Assembly: GCA_012727555.1 (NCBI GenBank)
Contig: JAAYGT010000010.1
Span: forward strand, 1-42,288
From: Alcaligenaceae bacterium
GTDB taxonomy: Bacteria; Pseudomonadota; Gammaproteobacteria; Burkholderiales; Burkholderiaceae_B
DNA: 42,288 nucleotides
Reading direction: 5' to 3'
Positions 1-9,426 of this stretch are shown in pieces. The notes beneath the pieces are model-generated. The model worked only from the letters and a program-made list of their open reading frames with translations, was not told where the DNA came from and made no database searches. A program made the translations under genes and the position numbers. Position 1 is the first letter of the stretch; each line of letters opens with the position of its first letter.

Positions 1-61
1 CCGTCCAAAGCATCAACCCGTCCAAAGCATCAACCCGTCCAAAGCATCAACCCGTCCAAAG
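1..61. repeat. 17-bp tandem repeat, 3.6 copies, cut by window edge
   Basis: The unit CCGTCCAAAGCATCAAC occurs perfectly at 1-17, 18-34 and 35-51, and the first 10 bases of a fourth copy lie at 52-61 before the sequence diverges. The array begins at the window edge, so the true copy number is unknown. It lies just downstream of the tex stop codon (tex is on the minus strand). The copies have no spacers between them, so this is a minisatellite-like tandem array and not a CRISPR. Confidence 0.9.
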
Positions 62-78
62 TACTTCAGCCGCTCCAG

Positions 79-2496
79 TCAGCCTTTTTTGAGCTTGGCG
101 AATGCAGCTGCCATGGCGCCTTGTGCCGATGGTGCTGTTGAAGATGCATTGGCCGATTTGCCACGGGCGTCGCGTCCGGGTGCGGAGCCAGGGCGGCGCG
201 ATGGATTCGGAGCACCACGGTCATCAGCACTACGTCGTGCCGGCGCCGCGTCATCGTCCAGACGCATGGTCAGGGCAATACGTTTACGGGCAGGATCGAC
301 TTCCTGAACCTTGACTTTCACGGTCTGGCCCACACGGACGACATCGCGTGGGTCTTTGACGAATGTGTTTGAAAGTGCAGAGATATGGACCAGGCCGTCC
401 TGGTGGACACCGATATCGACAAACGCACCGAAGTTGGCAACGTTGGTGACCACACCTTCCAGAATCATGCCGGGGTACAGATCGTTCAGGGTGTTGACGC
501 CTTCCTTGAACTGGGCTGTTTTGAATTCGGGACGGGGGTCGCGCCCCGGTTTTTCAAGTTCCTGAAAAATGTCTTTCACGGTCGGTACACCGAAGCGTTC
601 ATCCGTGAATTCGCTGGGGGAAAGCCCTTTCAGGGCGCCGGATTGTCCCATGACCTGCCGGACATCAGCCTGGATTTTCTTCAGGATGCGTTCAACGACG
701 GGATATGCCTCGGGGTGCACCGATGAGGCATCGAGCGGGTTGTCACCATTGGGAATGCGCAGAAAACCAGCAGCCTGCTCAAAGGCTTTGTCGCCAAAGC
801 GTGGCACATGCATCAATGCCTTGCGGTTTGAAAATGCACCGTTCTGGTTGCGCCATTCCACAATGTTGCGTGCCAGTGTGTTATTCAGGCCCGAAACACG
901 TGCCAGCAAAGGCGCTGATGCGGTGTTGACATCCACGCCCACGGCGTTCACGCAATCTTCTACCACGGCGTCCAGTGAGCGAGCCAGTTCGCGCTGATTG
1001 ACATCGTGCTGATACTGGCCGACACCGATGGCTTTCGGTTCGATTTTTACAAGTTCTGCCAAAGGATCTTGCAGGCGGCGAGCGATCGAAACGGCACCGC
1101 GCAGGCTGACGTCCAGGTCAGGGAACTCCTGGGCGGCCAGTTCACTGGCCGAGTACACCGAGGCACCGGCTTCCGACACCATGACACGGGTCAGTTTCAG
1201 TGCGGGGAATTTTTCCATCAGGTCAATGACCAGCTTTTCGGTTTCACGTGATGCGGTGCCGTTTCCGATGGCAACCAGCTCAAGGTTGTGGCGGCTGATC
1301 AAGGCCGCCAAGGTGTTGATACTGCCCTCGCGGTCGCGGCGTGGTTCGAAGGGATAGATGGTGCAGGTATCGACCACTTTGCCGGTTGTGTCGATAGCAG
1401 CCACTTTGACGCCCGTGCGGATGCCTGGATCAAGCCCCAGAACAGGGCGGGGGCCGGCAGGTGCCGCCAGCAAAAGGTCTTTCAGGTTGGCTGCAAAAAC
1501 ACGGATGGCTTCCGCTTCCGCGGCTTCACGCAGTCGGGTGATGAACTCGGTTTCAAAGGCAGTGAGCAACTTTACACGCCAGGTCCAGCGACAGACCTCG
1601 CCCAGCCAGCGCGCCCTGGCATTTCCTTCCAGCCCGAAAGCGGCGTCCAGTTTCAGGAAACTGGCAACGCGTGCAACACAGGGGTGCGGCGTCTGGGCTT
1701 CCAGTTCAGGGTCGATGCCAACGCGCAGGTCCAGAATGCCCTGCTGGCGTCCGCGCAACAGGGCCAGAATGCGGTGTGAGGGCAGGGTGCGCAGGGTTTC
1801 GCTGAAGTCGAACCAGTCGCGGAAGTTGTTGCCCTCGTCTTCTTTGCCTTCGACGACTTTGGCATACAGCAAACCGGTTGACCACAGATGCTCACGCAAC
1901 GAGGCCAGCAAGTCTGCATTTTCTGCAAAGCGCTCGGCCAGGATGTCACGGGCGCCGTCAAGGGCAGCTTTGGTGTCATTGATGCCCGCGTCCGTGTTCA
2001 GGTACGACAGGGCCAATTCAGCAGGGTCGCAGCCACGGGTGTCGAGAATTGCGTCAGCCAGTGGCTCAAGTCCTGCTTCACGAGCGATTTGCGCACGCGT
2101 ACGGCGTTTCGGTTTGAAGGGAGCGTATAAATCTTCAAGACGCTGCTTGGTGTCAGCCTGGCGAATCTGTGTGTCCAGTTCGGGCGTCAGTTTGCCCTGC
2201 TGCATCACCGATTCCAGGATTGCAGCGCGACGTTCTTCCAGTTCGCGAACGTAAATCAGACGTACTTCCAGTTGACGGAGCACGGTGTCGTCAAGCCCCC
2301 CAGTGGCTTCTTTGCGGTAGCGGGCGATGAAGGGAACGGTTGCGCCGTCATCAAGCAGGTCGACGGCAGCCGCCACCTGAGCAACACGTACGCCCAGTTC
2401 GTTGGCCAGAAAGGCCACGATACGGACCGGGTCTGTGCCTGGCCCATCGTGTGCAGTAGGCAGGGGTGGGGCTGAAAGGGTAGCAGTGGTTGTCAT
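79..2496 (-). CDS. tex: Tex-family transcription accessory / RNA-binding protein
   Basis: An 805-residue Tex protein. The family binds nucleic acid and is linked to transcription and toxin-gene expression; its exact biochemical role is unsettled. Visible domains are a helical N-terminal Tex region (about 25-340), a YqgF/RNase H-like domain starting near residue 351 with the motif [11 protein letters not shown], a helix-hairpin-helix region (about 500-570), and an S1 RNA-binding domain (about 674-740, [17 protein letters not shown]). A basic, low-complexity tail of about 65 residues follows S1 and ends in [10 protein letters not shown]. The frame stays open upstream to 2622, but the family-like N terminus starts at the ATG at 2494-2496. 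No good Shine-Dalgarno is seen there, so the start is probable, not certain. The gene is divergent from yoaA. Confidence 0.95.
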   Translation of the reverse strand: MTTTATLSAPPLPTAHDGPGTDPVRIVAFLANELGVRVAQVAAAVDLLDDGATVPFIARYRKEATGGLDDTVLRQLEVRLIYVRELEERRAAILESVMQQGKLTPELDTQIRQADTKQRLEDLYAPFKPKRRTRAQIAREAGLEPLADAILDTRGCDPAELALSYLNTDAGINDTKAALDGARDILAERFAENADLLASLREHLWSTGLLYAKVVEGKEDEGNNFRDWFDFSETLRTLPSHRILALLRGRQQGILDLRVGIDPELEAQTPHPCVARVASFLKLDAAFGLEGNARARWLGEVCRWTWRVKLLTAFETEFITRLREAAEAEAIRVFAANLKDLLLAAPAGPRPVLGLDPGIRTGVKVAAIDTTGKVVDTCTIYPFEPRRDREGSINTLAALISRHNLELVAIGNGTASRETEKLVIDLMEKFPALKLTRVMVSEAGASVYSASELAAQEFPDLDVSLRGAVSIARRLQDPLAELVKIEPKAIGVGQYQHDVNQRELARSLDAVVEDCVNAVGVDVNTASAPLLARVSGLNNTLARNIVEWRNQNGAFSNRKALMHVPRFGDKAFEQAAGFLRIPNGDNPLDASSVHPEAYPVVERILKKIQADVRQVMGQSGALKGLSPSEFTDERFGVPTVKDIFQELEKPGRDPRPEFKTAQFKEGVNTLNDLYPGMILEGVVTNVANFGAFVDIGVHQDGLVHISALSNTFVKDPRDVVRVGQTVKVKVQEVDPARKRIALTMRLDDDAAPARRSADDRGAPNPSRRPGSAPGRDARGKSANASSTAPSAQGAMAAAFAKLKKG

Positions 2497-2624
2497 GGAA
2501 AAGGTCTGAAAAACGTAAGTCAAGCGGCGAATTTTGCCACACCGGGGCGTTTGGAGCGAGTTTTCAAGGGTAATATCTGGGGCTTCATTATCGTTCAGGC
2601 AACCGGTTTTCCGGTGTTTCACTC

Positions 2625-4805
2625 ATGTTTTCCCAGGATCTTACCGATATCTTTTCCCCTGACGGGCCTATTGCTCGCGCCGTGCCGGGTTTTCATCCGC
2701 GCCAGGCACAGCTTGAGCTGGCTTTGGCAGTCGAACAGGCCATTCGTGACTGTTCAACGCTGGTGGCTGAAGCAGGTACGGGGACCGGTAAAACCTGGGC
2801 TTATCTTGTGCCGGCCTTTTTCTGCGGCGGCAAGGTGCTCGTGTCAACGGGAACACGCACCTTGCAGGACCAGCTCTTCAGCCGCGATTTGCCACGCCTG
2901 CGCAAGGCGTTGGCGCTGCCCATTCAGGTTGCGCTGCTCAAAGGGCGCAGCAATTATGTCTGCCATTATCACCTTGAACGTTTGCAGGAAGATGATCGTG
3001 GTCTGCGTTCGCGTTCTGAAGTGGCGCAGTTGCGCAAAATCACAGTCTTTGCGCGTAATTCCAAAAGTGGTGATCGCAGCGAATTGGCCGATATTCCGGA
3101 AGACGCCGATATCTGGGGGCGTGTCACGTCAACGCGTGACACCTGTCTGGGGCAGGATTGTCCGAACCTGCGTGACTGCTTTGTGATGAAGGCGCGACGA
3201 CAGGCACAGGAAGCTGACCTGGTGGTGGTCAACCATGCGCTTTTCATGGCCGACCTTGCCTTGCGCGAGGAAGGGATCACCGATTTGCTGCCTGCGGCCG
3301 ATGTCGTCATTTTTGACGAAGCGCATCAGTTGCCGGACATTGCCACCCGTTTTCTGGGTAGCAGTGTGTCCACCCATGAACTGATTGATCTGGCCCGCAG
3401 TGTTCAAGTGGCGGGGCTTGCGCATGCGCGCGAGGCCTTGAACTGGGCTGACGCGGCCAGCCGCCTTGAGCATGCCACCCGTGAACTCAGGCTGACGGCT
3501 GCACCGATCGACAAGCTGCCCGGACGCAAGGCTACATTCCAGGCGTTGCCGAACGCAGAGGATTTCGATGCCGCGCTTGAGTCTGTTCTGGAAGTCCTGG
3601 ATTTTTTGATCATTGCCCTTGATGTCGTGGCTGAAAAACATCCTGATCTGACAGCGGCGCGACGCACAGCACTGGATCTCAGAGCACGTCTTTTTCAATG
3701 GTCGCAACCCGATCGTCAGGGGCACAATGCACTGACCAGTCAGACTGGGCTGCCTGCACCTGCCGCGAATGACCAGGTGCCTGTCAATAAACAAAAGGGT
3801 CAGCCTGCTGCCACGGATGGCGGGGTTGGCCATTCTTTGACGATTGATCCCGTTGCGATCACCGCAGAACAGGCAGTCCTCCGGGAAAGTGACGAGGCTC
3901 GGATTCCGCAGTTGCTGCTTGAAACCGATGCTGTACGCTGGGTCGAGTTTGCAACGCACCATATTCGCCTGCACAGCGCACCCTTGTCGGTGGCGCGTCT
4001 CTTTTCGAGCTGTCAGCGCAAGGAGCAGGCCTGGGTTCTTACGTCAGCAACGCTGTCGGTCAATGGCGATTTTGGCCATTTTTTGCGTCAACTCGGCTTG
4101 TCCAGGGCGCAGACATGCCGCTGGGAGTCTCCCTTCAACTATCCTGATCAGGGTTTGTTGTTCGTGCCGGCATCACTGCCGTTACCGAATGCGCCCGGGT
4201 TCAATCAGCAGTTCGTAAAGACGCTGTTCCCCTTGCTCAGGGCGTCTTCGGGGGGTGTTCTTGTGTTGTGCACTACCTTGCGTGCGGTCGATCAGCTTGC
4301 TGATTTGATCGAGGAGGCTCTGGAGGACGTTGGTGAACAACGTGTGTTGTTGCGTCAGGGTCAGCGCTCCCGAAGGGCTTTGCTCGACCAGTTTCGTGCA
4401 GACGGCCGCGCCGTTCTGGTGGGGAGCGCCAGTTTCTGGGAGGGGGTTGATGTGCCGGGCGATGCTTTGACCCTGGTGGCGATCGACAAAATGCCATTTG
4501 CGCCACCCGACGACCCTGTGCTTGAGGCGCGTCTGAATGCCTGCCGTCAGCGTGGGGGCAATCCGTTTATGGAGTACCAGTTGCCGGAGGCAGCCATTGC
4601 ATTGAAGCAGGGAGCCGGCCGCTTGATCCGTTCTGAGTCGGATCGTGGCGTGTTGATGGTGGGAGACACCCGTATGGTTGATAAACCGTACGGGAAGTTG
4701 CTGTGGCGCGGGTTACCCCCCTTTGCCCGCACACGCGACCCCGAAGCGGCCCGCATTTTTCTGGAGGCGGGCAGGCAACCCGCAGCCGACCCGGCAGGCG
4801 ATTAA
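2625..4805 (+). CDS. yoaA: ATP-dependent DNA helicase, YoaA/DinG family (Fe-S, XPD-like)
   Basis: A 726-residue superfamily 2 helicase. YoaA/DinG enzymes unwind DNA 5'-3' and help repair or restart damaged replication forks; in E. coli YoaA works with HolC, the chi subunit. The N terminus (FSPDGPIARAVPGFHPRQAQ) resembles YoaA more than DinG. Walker A GTGTGKT is at 51-57 and the DEAH box at 231-234. Four cysteines at 113, 174, 179 and 185 fit the 4Fe-4S cluster. A C-terminal motif VI-like segment reads QGAGRLIRSESDRG. A Gln/Ala/Pro-rich stretch near residues 367-400 looks like a lineage-specific linker. No Shine-Dalgarno is visible before the ATG. The stop codon overlaps the stop of the convergent bamD in the sequence TTAA. 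Confidence 0.93.
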   Translation: MFSQDLTDIFSPDGPIARAVPGFHPRQAQLELALAVEQAIRDCSTLVAEAGTGTGKTWAYLVPAFFCGGKVLVSTGTRTLQDQLFSRDLPRLRKALALPIQVALLKGRSNYVCHYHLERLQEDDRGLRSRSEVAQLRKITVFARNSKSGDRSELADIPEDADIWGRVTSTRDTCLGQDCPNLRDCFVMKARRQAQEADLVVVNHALFMADLALREEGITDLLPAADVVIFDEAHQLPDIATRFLGSSVSTHELIDLARSVQVAGLAHAREALNWADAASRLEHATRELRLTAAPIDKLPGRKATFQALPNAEDFDAALESVLEVLDFLIIALDVVAEKHPDLTAARRTALDLRARLFQWSQPDRQGHNALTSQTGLPAPAANDQVPVNKQKGQPAATDGGVGHSLTIDPVAITAEQAVLRESDEARIPQLLLETDAVRWVEFATHHIRLHSAPLSVARLFSSCQRKEQAWVLTSATLSVNGDFGHFLRQLGLSRAQTCRWESPFNYPDQGLLFVPASLPLPNAPGFNQQFVKTLFPLLRASSGGVLVLCTTLRAVDQLADLIEEALEDVGEQRVLLRQGQRSRRALLDQFRADGRAVLVGSASFWEGVDVPGDALTLVAIDKMPFAPPDDPVLEARLNACRQRGGNPFMEYQLPEAAIALKQGAGRLIRSESDRGVLMVGDTRMVDKPYGKLLWRGLPPFARTRDPEAARIFLEAGRQPAADPAGD

Positions 4806-5653
4806 AACCAGTTCAGGGGGTTCCACAGACTGCCCCCCGTTTTTTCCAGCCCTGTCTGGTAATAGCTTGTGTTGGGGTAGTTCTGGTCGAGAACGCGTTT
4901 GGTTGAGTCGCGAAGGTCGGTCAGGCCAAGTTTTTCGTAAGACAAGTACATGATATACAGCGCTTTTTCAGCGGCAGGCACACCCTGGAAATCGGTGACC
5001 ACTGTTTGCGCACGGTTCACCGCCGCCACGTAGGCGCCCCGTTCGTAGTAATACTGGGCAACATGTACTTCGTTCTGGGCAATGGTGTTTACAAGCCAGG
5101 TCATGCGCTGTCGTGCATCGTTTGCATAACGGCTGTCGGGGTAGCGGGTGATTAGTTCGTTGAAGGCTTCGTACGATTCGCGCAGGCCTTTAGGGTCACG
5201 TTCGCTGGGATCCTGGCGGGTGATGTCCGTGAAGTTCGCGCTGGGAGGGGTGAAGGTGACCATGCCTTTCAGGAAAAGCATGTAGTCAGTGCCTGGATGG
5301 TTTGGATACTGTTGCTGGAAACGGTCGATGGCCGCCAGTGCCTGCTCGGGCTCGCTGTCTTTCCAGTTGACATAGGCTTGATCGATCAGTGCCTGCTGGG
5401 CAAAGCCGCCAAACGGATAGCGTGCTTCGACAGCCTCAAGGCGCGAGCGCGCTTGTGTCCAGTTACCCGCACTCATTTCCGCTTTGGCGTCTTCATACAG
5501 ACGCTCCGCCGTCCAGCCGGCTGTTTTGTCCTGGACTGTTTCCGAAGTGGTGCCGCATGCGGCCAGAGCCAGTACCGCCGTACACGCCAGCGCAAGATTG
5601 CGCAGACGCCTGATAGAGGCAAAACGAAGTGATGAAATAGAGGTAGGCTTCAC
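4802..5653 (-). CDS. bamD: Outer membrane protein assembly lipoprotein BamD (ComL)
   Basis: A 283-residue outer-membrane lipoprotein and essential part of the BAM complex, which folds beta-barrel proteins into the outer membrane. It has a basic N terminus, a hydrophobic segment and a lipobox LALAAC with the lipidated Cys at 33. TPR-type helical repeats follow (for example YEDAKAEMSAGNWTQARSRL and AYVNWKDSEPEQALAAIDRF). The length is slightly above the E. coli protein because of a longer signal region. The start codon is GTG at 5651-5653, supported by AGGA 7 nt upstream. The gene is divergent from rluD with only 50 bp between them, and its stop codon overlaps that of yoaA. Confidence 0.95.
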   Translation of the reverse strand: MKPTSISSLRFASIRRLRNLALACTAVLALAACGTTSETVQDKTAGWTAERLYEDAKAEMSAGNWTQARSRLEAVEARYPFGGFAQQALIDQAYVNWKDSEPEQALAAIDRFQQQYPNHPGTDYMLFLKGMVTFTPPSANFTDITRQDPSERDPKGLRESYEAFNELITRYPDSRYANDARQRMTWLVNTIAQNEVHVAQYYYERGAYVAAVNRAQTVVTDFQGVPAAEKALYIMYLSYEKLGLTDLRDSTKRVLDQNYPNTSYYQTGLEKTGGSLWNPLNWF

Positions 5654-5685
5654 AAAAGCATCCTTGGTGTTAGCATTCGCAGACG

Positions 5686-5714
5686 ATTATATGATTTGTC
5701 GCCATGTCTGACAC
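5686..5714 (-). promoter_or_regulatory. Candidate sigma70 promoter for bamD
   Basis: On the minus strand a perfect -10 TATAAT (5686-5691) follows GTGTCA (5709-5714, 4 of 6 to TTGACA) at 17-nt spacing. Transcription would start about 30 nt before the bamD GTG. The -35 box falls inside the first codons of rluD, so the two divergent genes share this short control region. Confidence 0.5.
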
Positions 5715-6687
5715 ACCCATTCCCAAAGAAAGTTCTGAACTCGACCCTCCGCTTGAGTTCAATTTGCCTGTCAGTACGGTTTCCGACCGGCTCGACAAGG
5801 TGTTGGCCGCATTACTGCCCGATCATTCGCGTAGCCGTTTGCAAACCTGGATCACCGATGGCCATGTCCTGGTCAACGGGCAACCTGCCCGTACACGCCA
5901 ACTGGTGGGGGCAGGTGATACTTTGCAGGTGTGGGAGCAACAGTTGCCCGAGTCGCAGGCCTTTGTACCCCAGGCGATACCCCTGCACATCGTGGCTTCT
6001 TCGCCTGATTGGCTTGTGATCAACAAACCTGCCGGTCTCGTAACGCATCCGGGAGCAGGCAACTGGCAGGGTACTTTGCTCAATGCGCTTTTGTTTCATT
6101 ACCCTGAACTGGCCCATGTGCCCCGTGCAGGCATCGTGCATCGACTCGATAAAGATACCTCGGGTTTGTTGGTGGTGGCACGGCACGACAAGGCCCAGAC
6201 ACACTTGGTCCGGCAGTTGCAGGCCCGAACAGTGCACAGGGAATACCGGGCACTTGTGCATGGTCACCTTTCTGTTGAAGGCACGGTCGATCAACCCATC
6301 GGGCGCGACCCGCGTGTACCTGTGCGCATGGCAGTGTCTTCCCCGGTTGCACCCAAGCCTGCCGTAACCCATTACAAACCGTTGGGGCGAGGCTATCTTG
6401 ATAACCGGCAGCCAGTCACTTTAGTCATGTGCCGTCTGGAAACAGGGCGAACGCATCAGATTCGCGTGCACATGACCAGTCTTGGCCATCCTCTGGTGGG
6501 TGATGTTTTGTACGGAGGGCGAGCAGTGTGTAATGCCTCACGTCAAATGCTGCATGCGGCCGCCCTCGCGTTCGTTGACCCGGCATCCGGCCAGGAACTT
6601 GCTTTCACTGTTCCATTGCCCGATGATTTTCAAGGCCTGCTCGATCAGATTGACTGGCTGTGTCCGCCATCCGATGATTTGATCTGA
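5704..6687 (+). CDS. rluD: 23S rRNA pseudouridine(1911/1915/1917) synthase RluD
   Basis: A 327-residue RluA-family pseudouridine synthase; RluD modifies helix 69 of 23S rRNA and supports 50S assembly and release. An N-terminal S4 RNA-binding domain (about 24-80, RSRLQTWITDGHVLVNGQ) precedes the catalytic domain. The active-site motif HRLDKDTSGLL puts the catalytic Asp at residue 149. The family motif GRTHQIRVHM is present near the C terminus. The ATG at 5704 lies within about 20 nt of a TATATG box and has no Shine-Dalgarno, so the message may have a very short leader. It is followed after 36 bp by pgeF, an order common in proteobacteria (bamD/rluD/pgeF). Confidence 0.95.
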   Translation: MSDTPIPKESSELDPPLEFNLPVSTVSDRLDKVLAALLPDHSRSRLQTWITDGHVLVNGQPARTRQLVGAGDTLQVWEQQLPESQAFVPQAIPLHIVASSPDWLVINKPAGLVTHPGAGNWQGTLLNALLFHYPELAHVPRAGIVHRLDKDTSGLLVVARHDKAQTHLVRQLQARTVHREYRALVHGHLSVEGTVDQPIGRDPRVPVRMAVSSPVAPKPAVTHYKPLGRGYLDNRQPVTLVMCRLETGRTHQIRVHMTSLGHPLVGDVLYGGRAVCNASRQMLHAAALAFVDPASGQELAFTVPLPDDFQGLLDQIDWLCPPSDDLI

Positions 6688-6723
6688 TCCTGTTGCAGCA
6701 GCTTGACGAGTCACGAGGTTTTC

Positions 6724-7512
6724 ATGGATTCTGCAGTTACACGCTTTTCTTCGGTCACAGGCCATCACTGGCCGGCTGTGCGTTACTTCACAACCACCCG
6801 TCACGGAGGGTTCAGCCAGGGTGAATGGTCAGGGCTGAATCTGGCCATGCATTGCCACGATGATCCGCACCATGTGGCTCGCAACAGAGCCCTGCTGACT
6901 TCTGTGGTGCCGGCACAACCTGTCTGGCTGAACCAGGTGCATGGCACAACTGTATTCAACGCAGATTCCACCAGCAGTCTTGTGTGTTCTGACCAAGGGC
7001 AAGTGCCCCAGGCCGATGCGGCGATCACGACCGTGGCGGGCAGGGTTCTTGCCGTGCTCACGGCCGATTGTCTGCCGGTTGTCATTGCCGATACCCGGGC
7101 CCGCGTTTTGGGTGTCGCGCACGCTGGCTGGCGGGGCCTGGCCGGCGGTGTGCTGGAAAATACGCTGGCTGCCATGCGCCACGCGGTTCCCGAGGCCGAT
7201 GCCTGGCAGGCGTGGGTCGGACCAGGTATTGGCCAGCCCCAGTTTCAGGTAGGTGCTGAAGTCATGCTCGCTTTCACAGATCAGGATCCTGGTTGTGCGT
7301 CTTTCTTCAGGCCCGATTCCATACCGGGCAAGTGGCGTGCCAACCTTGCCGGCCTTGCTGTGCGCAGGCTTTCCAGGGCTGGTGTTACGCGGGTTGAGGC
7401 ATGTCCTGATTGTACGTTTGCCTTGCCTGACCGTTATTATTCTTATCGCAGGCAAGGACAAACAGGGCGCATGGCAACCGTTGCCTGGTTGGAGCCTCGC
7501 GGGTTAACCTGA
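6724..7512 (+). CDS. pgeF: Peptidoglycan editing factor PgeF / multicopper polyphenol oxidase-like (YfiH)
   Basis: A 262-residue YfiH/PgeF (DUF152) protein. The family removes wrongly incorporated L-Ser from the muropeptide stem, and some members act on purine nucleosides. Conserved metal-binding motifs are visible: NQVHGT, VLTADCLPVVIAD and AHAGWRGLAGGVL. The frame is open from a TTG at 6703, but the ATG at 6724 is preceded by GAGG at 5-nt spacing, so I prefer it. The gene sits 36 bp after rluD, is probably co-transcribed with it, and ends one base before a TTGACA box. Confidence 0.92.
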   Translation: MDSAVTRFSSVTGHHWPAVRYFTTTRHGGFSQGEWSGLNLAMHCHDDPHHVARNRALLTSVVPAQPVWLNQVHGTTVFNADSTSSLVCSDQGQVPQADAAITTVAGRVLAVLTADCLPVVIADTRARVLGVAHAGWRGLAGGVLENTLAAMRHAVPEADAWQAWVGPGIGQPQFQVGAEVMLAFTDQDPGCASFFRPDSIPGKWRANLAGLAVRRLSRAGVTRVEACPDCTFALPDRYYSYRRQGQTGRMATVAWLEPRGLT

Positions 7513-7541
7513 TTGACAACCGGCTGAATGGTCGCCACTAT
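7513..7541 (+). promoter_or_regulatory. Candidate sigma70 promoter for phaC
   Basis: A perfect -35 TTGACA (7513-7518) starts right after the pgeF stop. At 17-nt spacing lies CACTAT (7536-7541), a weak -10 match. It would give a leader of about 40 nt before the phaC GTG. Confidence 0.4.
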
Positions 7542-7588
7542 GCACACCAGTGTGTTTGTATTTGTAAATATCCAACGAGGTCTGGATC

Positions 7589-9214
7589 GTGAGTTTCAAT
7601 TATTCCAACTGGCCCGGCGCTTCCGTCGTGGATCCCGAAAAAATGGCCGGAATCCAGGCCGACTTTTCCCGTGAATGGATGCGCCTTACCGCTGAAGCCC
7701 GGGAAGGGGTTCTGCAGCCGCCTTCCGATCGTCGTTTCAGCGGCCCCGACTGGTCTGCGCATCCAGCCTATATGCTCATGGCGCATGCCTATCTGCTGTC
7801 GGTGAAGTCCATGAACCGACTGGTCGAGGCGGCCGATGTCGATGACGCCACCCGTGAGCGTCTGGCCTTTGCGGTCATGCAGTTCTCGGAAGCCATGTCG
7901 CCCGCCAATTTTCTCGCTACCAATCCCGAAGTCATGCGTCTGTGGCATGAAAGCAAGGGCGAATCCTTGCAGGCAGGTTTCAAGAATTTTCTGGCTGATA
8001 TCCAGAAGGGCAGGCTGACACAAACCGATGAGTCACAGTTCGAGGTTGGTCAGAATCTGGCTACCACACCAGGTGCCGTTGTTTTCCAGAATGCGTTCTT
8101 CCAGTTGATCCAGTACAAGCCACGGGTCCCCCAGGTGGCGGCACGCCCCTTGCTCATGGTGCCGCCCTGCATCAACAAGTTCTACATTCTTGATCTTCAA
8201 CCGCAGAATTCTTTTGTCCAGTACGCGCTTGAACAAGGTTTTCAGGTGTTTCTGGTTTCGTGGCGCAACCCTTTGCCCACCGACACCGATGGCATTGCGC
8301 AGGCCACCTGGGATGACTACCTTCAGGAAGGTGTTCTTCAGGCGATCCGTGTTGTACAGGAAATTTCCCGACAGCCGCAGATCAATGCCCTGGGCTTTTG
8401 TGTGGGTGGAACCATGCTGGCCACGGCGCTTGCAATGGCCAAAGCGCGCGGCGAAACGCCGGCTGCATCGCTTACCCTGCTCACAACGCTGCTCGACTTC
8501 TCCGAGACCGGTATTCTCGATGTGTTCGTCGATGAACTGCATGCCCAGACGCGCGAACGCCAGATCGGCATGGGCGGGCTCATGACCGCGCGGGAACTTG
8601 CGACCACCTTCTCGTTCCTGCGCCCCAATGAACTGGTCTGGAACTATGTGGTCGACAACTACATGAAGGGAACGACCCCCCCCGCCTTTGACCTGCTTTA
8701 CTGGAACTCCGACTCAACCAATCTTCCAGGGCCGTTTTTCACATGGTATTTCCGTAATACCTACCTTGAAAATCGTCTCAAGGTTCCAGGTGGCGTCAGT
8801 GTCGCCGGTTGTCCCATTGACCTTTCCGCGCTCGACATGCCGGCGTACATTTATGGTTCGCGTGAAGATCATATTGTGCCGTGGGTGTCTGCCTACGCCA
8901 GTACCCAGTTGCTTTCCGGGCCCACCGATTTTGTTCTTGGTGCTTCGGGTCATATCGCCGGCGTTATTAATCCGCCCGCCAAGAAAAAACGCAACTTCCG
9001 CATCCTCCCGTCTGGTCAGGCCAGGTTGCCGGAAAGCCCTGAAGACTGGTTGGCAGCATCGCAAGAACACCCCGGCAGTTGGTGGCCTCATTGGTCGGCC
9101 TGGTTGCAGCAGCACAGTCCCGATCAGATCAAGGCACCGGCACGCCCTGGTTCGGCCAGCCATCCGGTGATCGAACCGGCTCCCGGAAGCTATGTGAAAA
9201 CACGCGCTGTGTAG
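7589..9214 (+). CDS. phaC: Class I poly(R)-hydroxyalkanoic acid synthase PhaC
   Basis: A 541-residue PHA synthase that polymerises (R)-3-hydroxyacyl-CoA into storage polyester at granule surfaces. The alpha/beta-hydrolase fold carries the lipase-like box GFCVGG with nucleophile Cys271. Asp427 (SREDHIVPW) and His455 (ASGHIAGVINPP) complete the triad; the Asp-His distance of 28 equals that in the Cupriavidus necator enzyme (D480/H508). It is shorter than the C. necator protein (589) mainly at the N terminus. The start is GTG at 7589, supported by ACGAGG 8 nt upstream. It is followed by phaB and phaR, but no phaA thiolase is in the cluster. Confidence 0.96.
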   Translation: MSFNYSNWPGASVVDPEKMAGIQADFSREWMRLTAEAREGVLQPPSDRRFSGPDWSAHPAYMLMAHAYLLSVKSMNRLVEAADVDDATRERLAFAVMQFSEAMSPANFLATNPEVMRLWHESKGESLQAGFKNFLADIQKGRLTQTDESQFEVGQNLATTPGAVVFQNAFFQLIQYKPRVPQVAARPLLMVPPCINKFYILDLQPQNSFVQYALEQGFQVFLVSWRNPLPTDTDGIAQATWDDYLQEGVLQAIRVVQEISRQPQINALGFCVGGTMLATALAMAKARGETPAASLTLLTTLLDFSETGILDVFVDELHAQTRERQIGMGGLMTARELATTFSFLRPNELVWNYVVDNYMKGTTPPAFDLLYWNSDSTNLPGPFFTWYFRNTYLENRLKVPGGVSVAGCPIDLSALDMPAYIYGSREDHIVPWVSAYASTQLLSGPTDFVLGASGHIAGVINPPAKKKRNFRILPSGQARLPESPEDWLAASQEHPGSWWPHWSAWLQQHSPDQIKAPARPGSASHPVIEPAPGSYVKTRAV

Positions 9215-9334
9215 TCATAAGGCCGGCTGGTGCAGGGCTTGCCAACGGCTGTTTCATTTGGGGTGTCGCCGCTTTGGTTCAGCGCATGCTGTTGTCACAA
9301 AGTGGTAATGGTAGTATCGGATAGTCATAAGTTT

Positions 9335-9358
9335 TTGCCACCATAAAGCGGTGGTCAA
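9335..9358 (+). other. Hairpin in the phaB upstream region
   Basis: TTGCCACC (9335-9342) pairs with GGTGG-T-CAA (9350-9358) with one bulged T and a 7-nt loop. It lies about 70 nt before the phaB start, in the 212-bp phaC-phaB gap, and is not followed by a T-run, so it is not a simple terminator. A weak TTGTCA/TATCGG promoter-like pair (9292-9320) lies upstream. The role is unknown. Confidence 0.3.
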
Positions 9359-9426
9359 CAGTGTGGCATGCATGTTGCCGGTGTATCGGCTGTTTTGCCA
9401 CCTGTCCGTCTTCAAAGGAGAATCAA

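Noticed and set aside
1-61. CRISPR array
   Set aside because: The repeats are directly adjacent with no spacers, and the 17-bp unit is too short.
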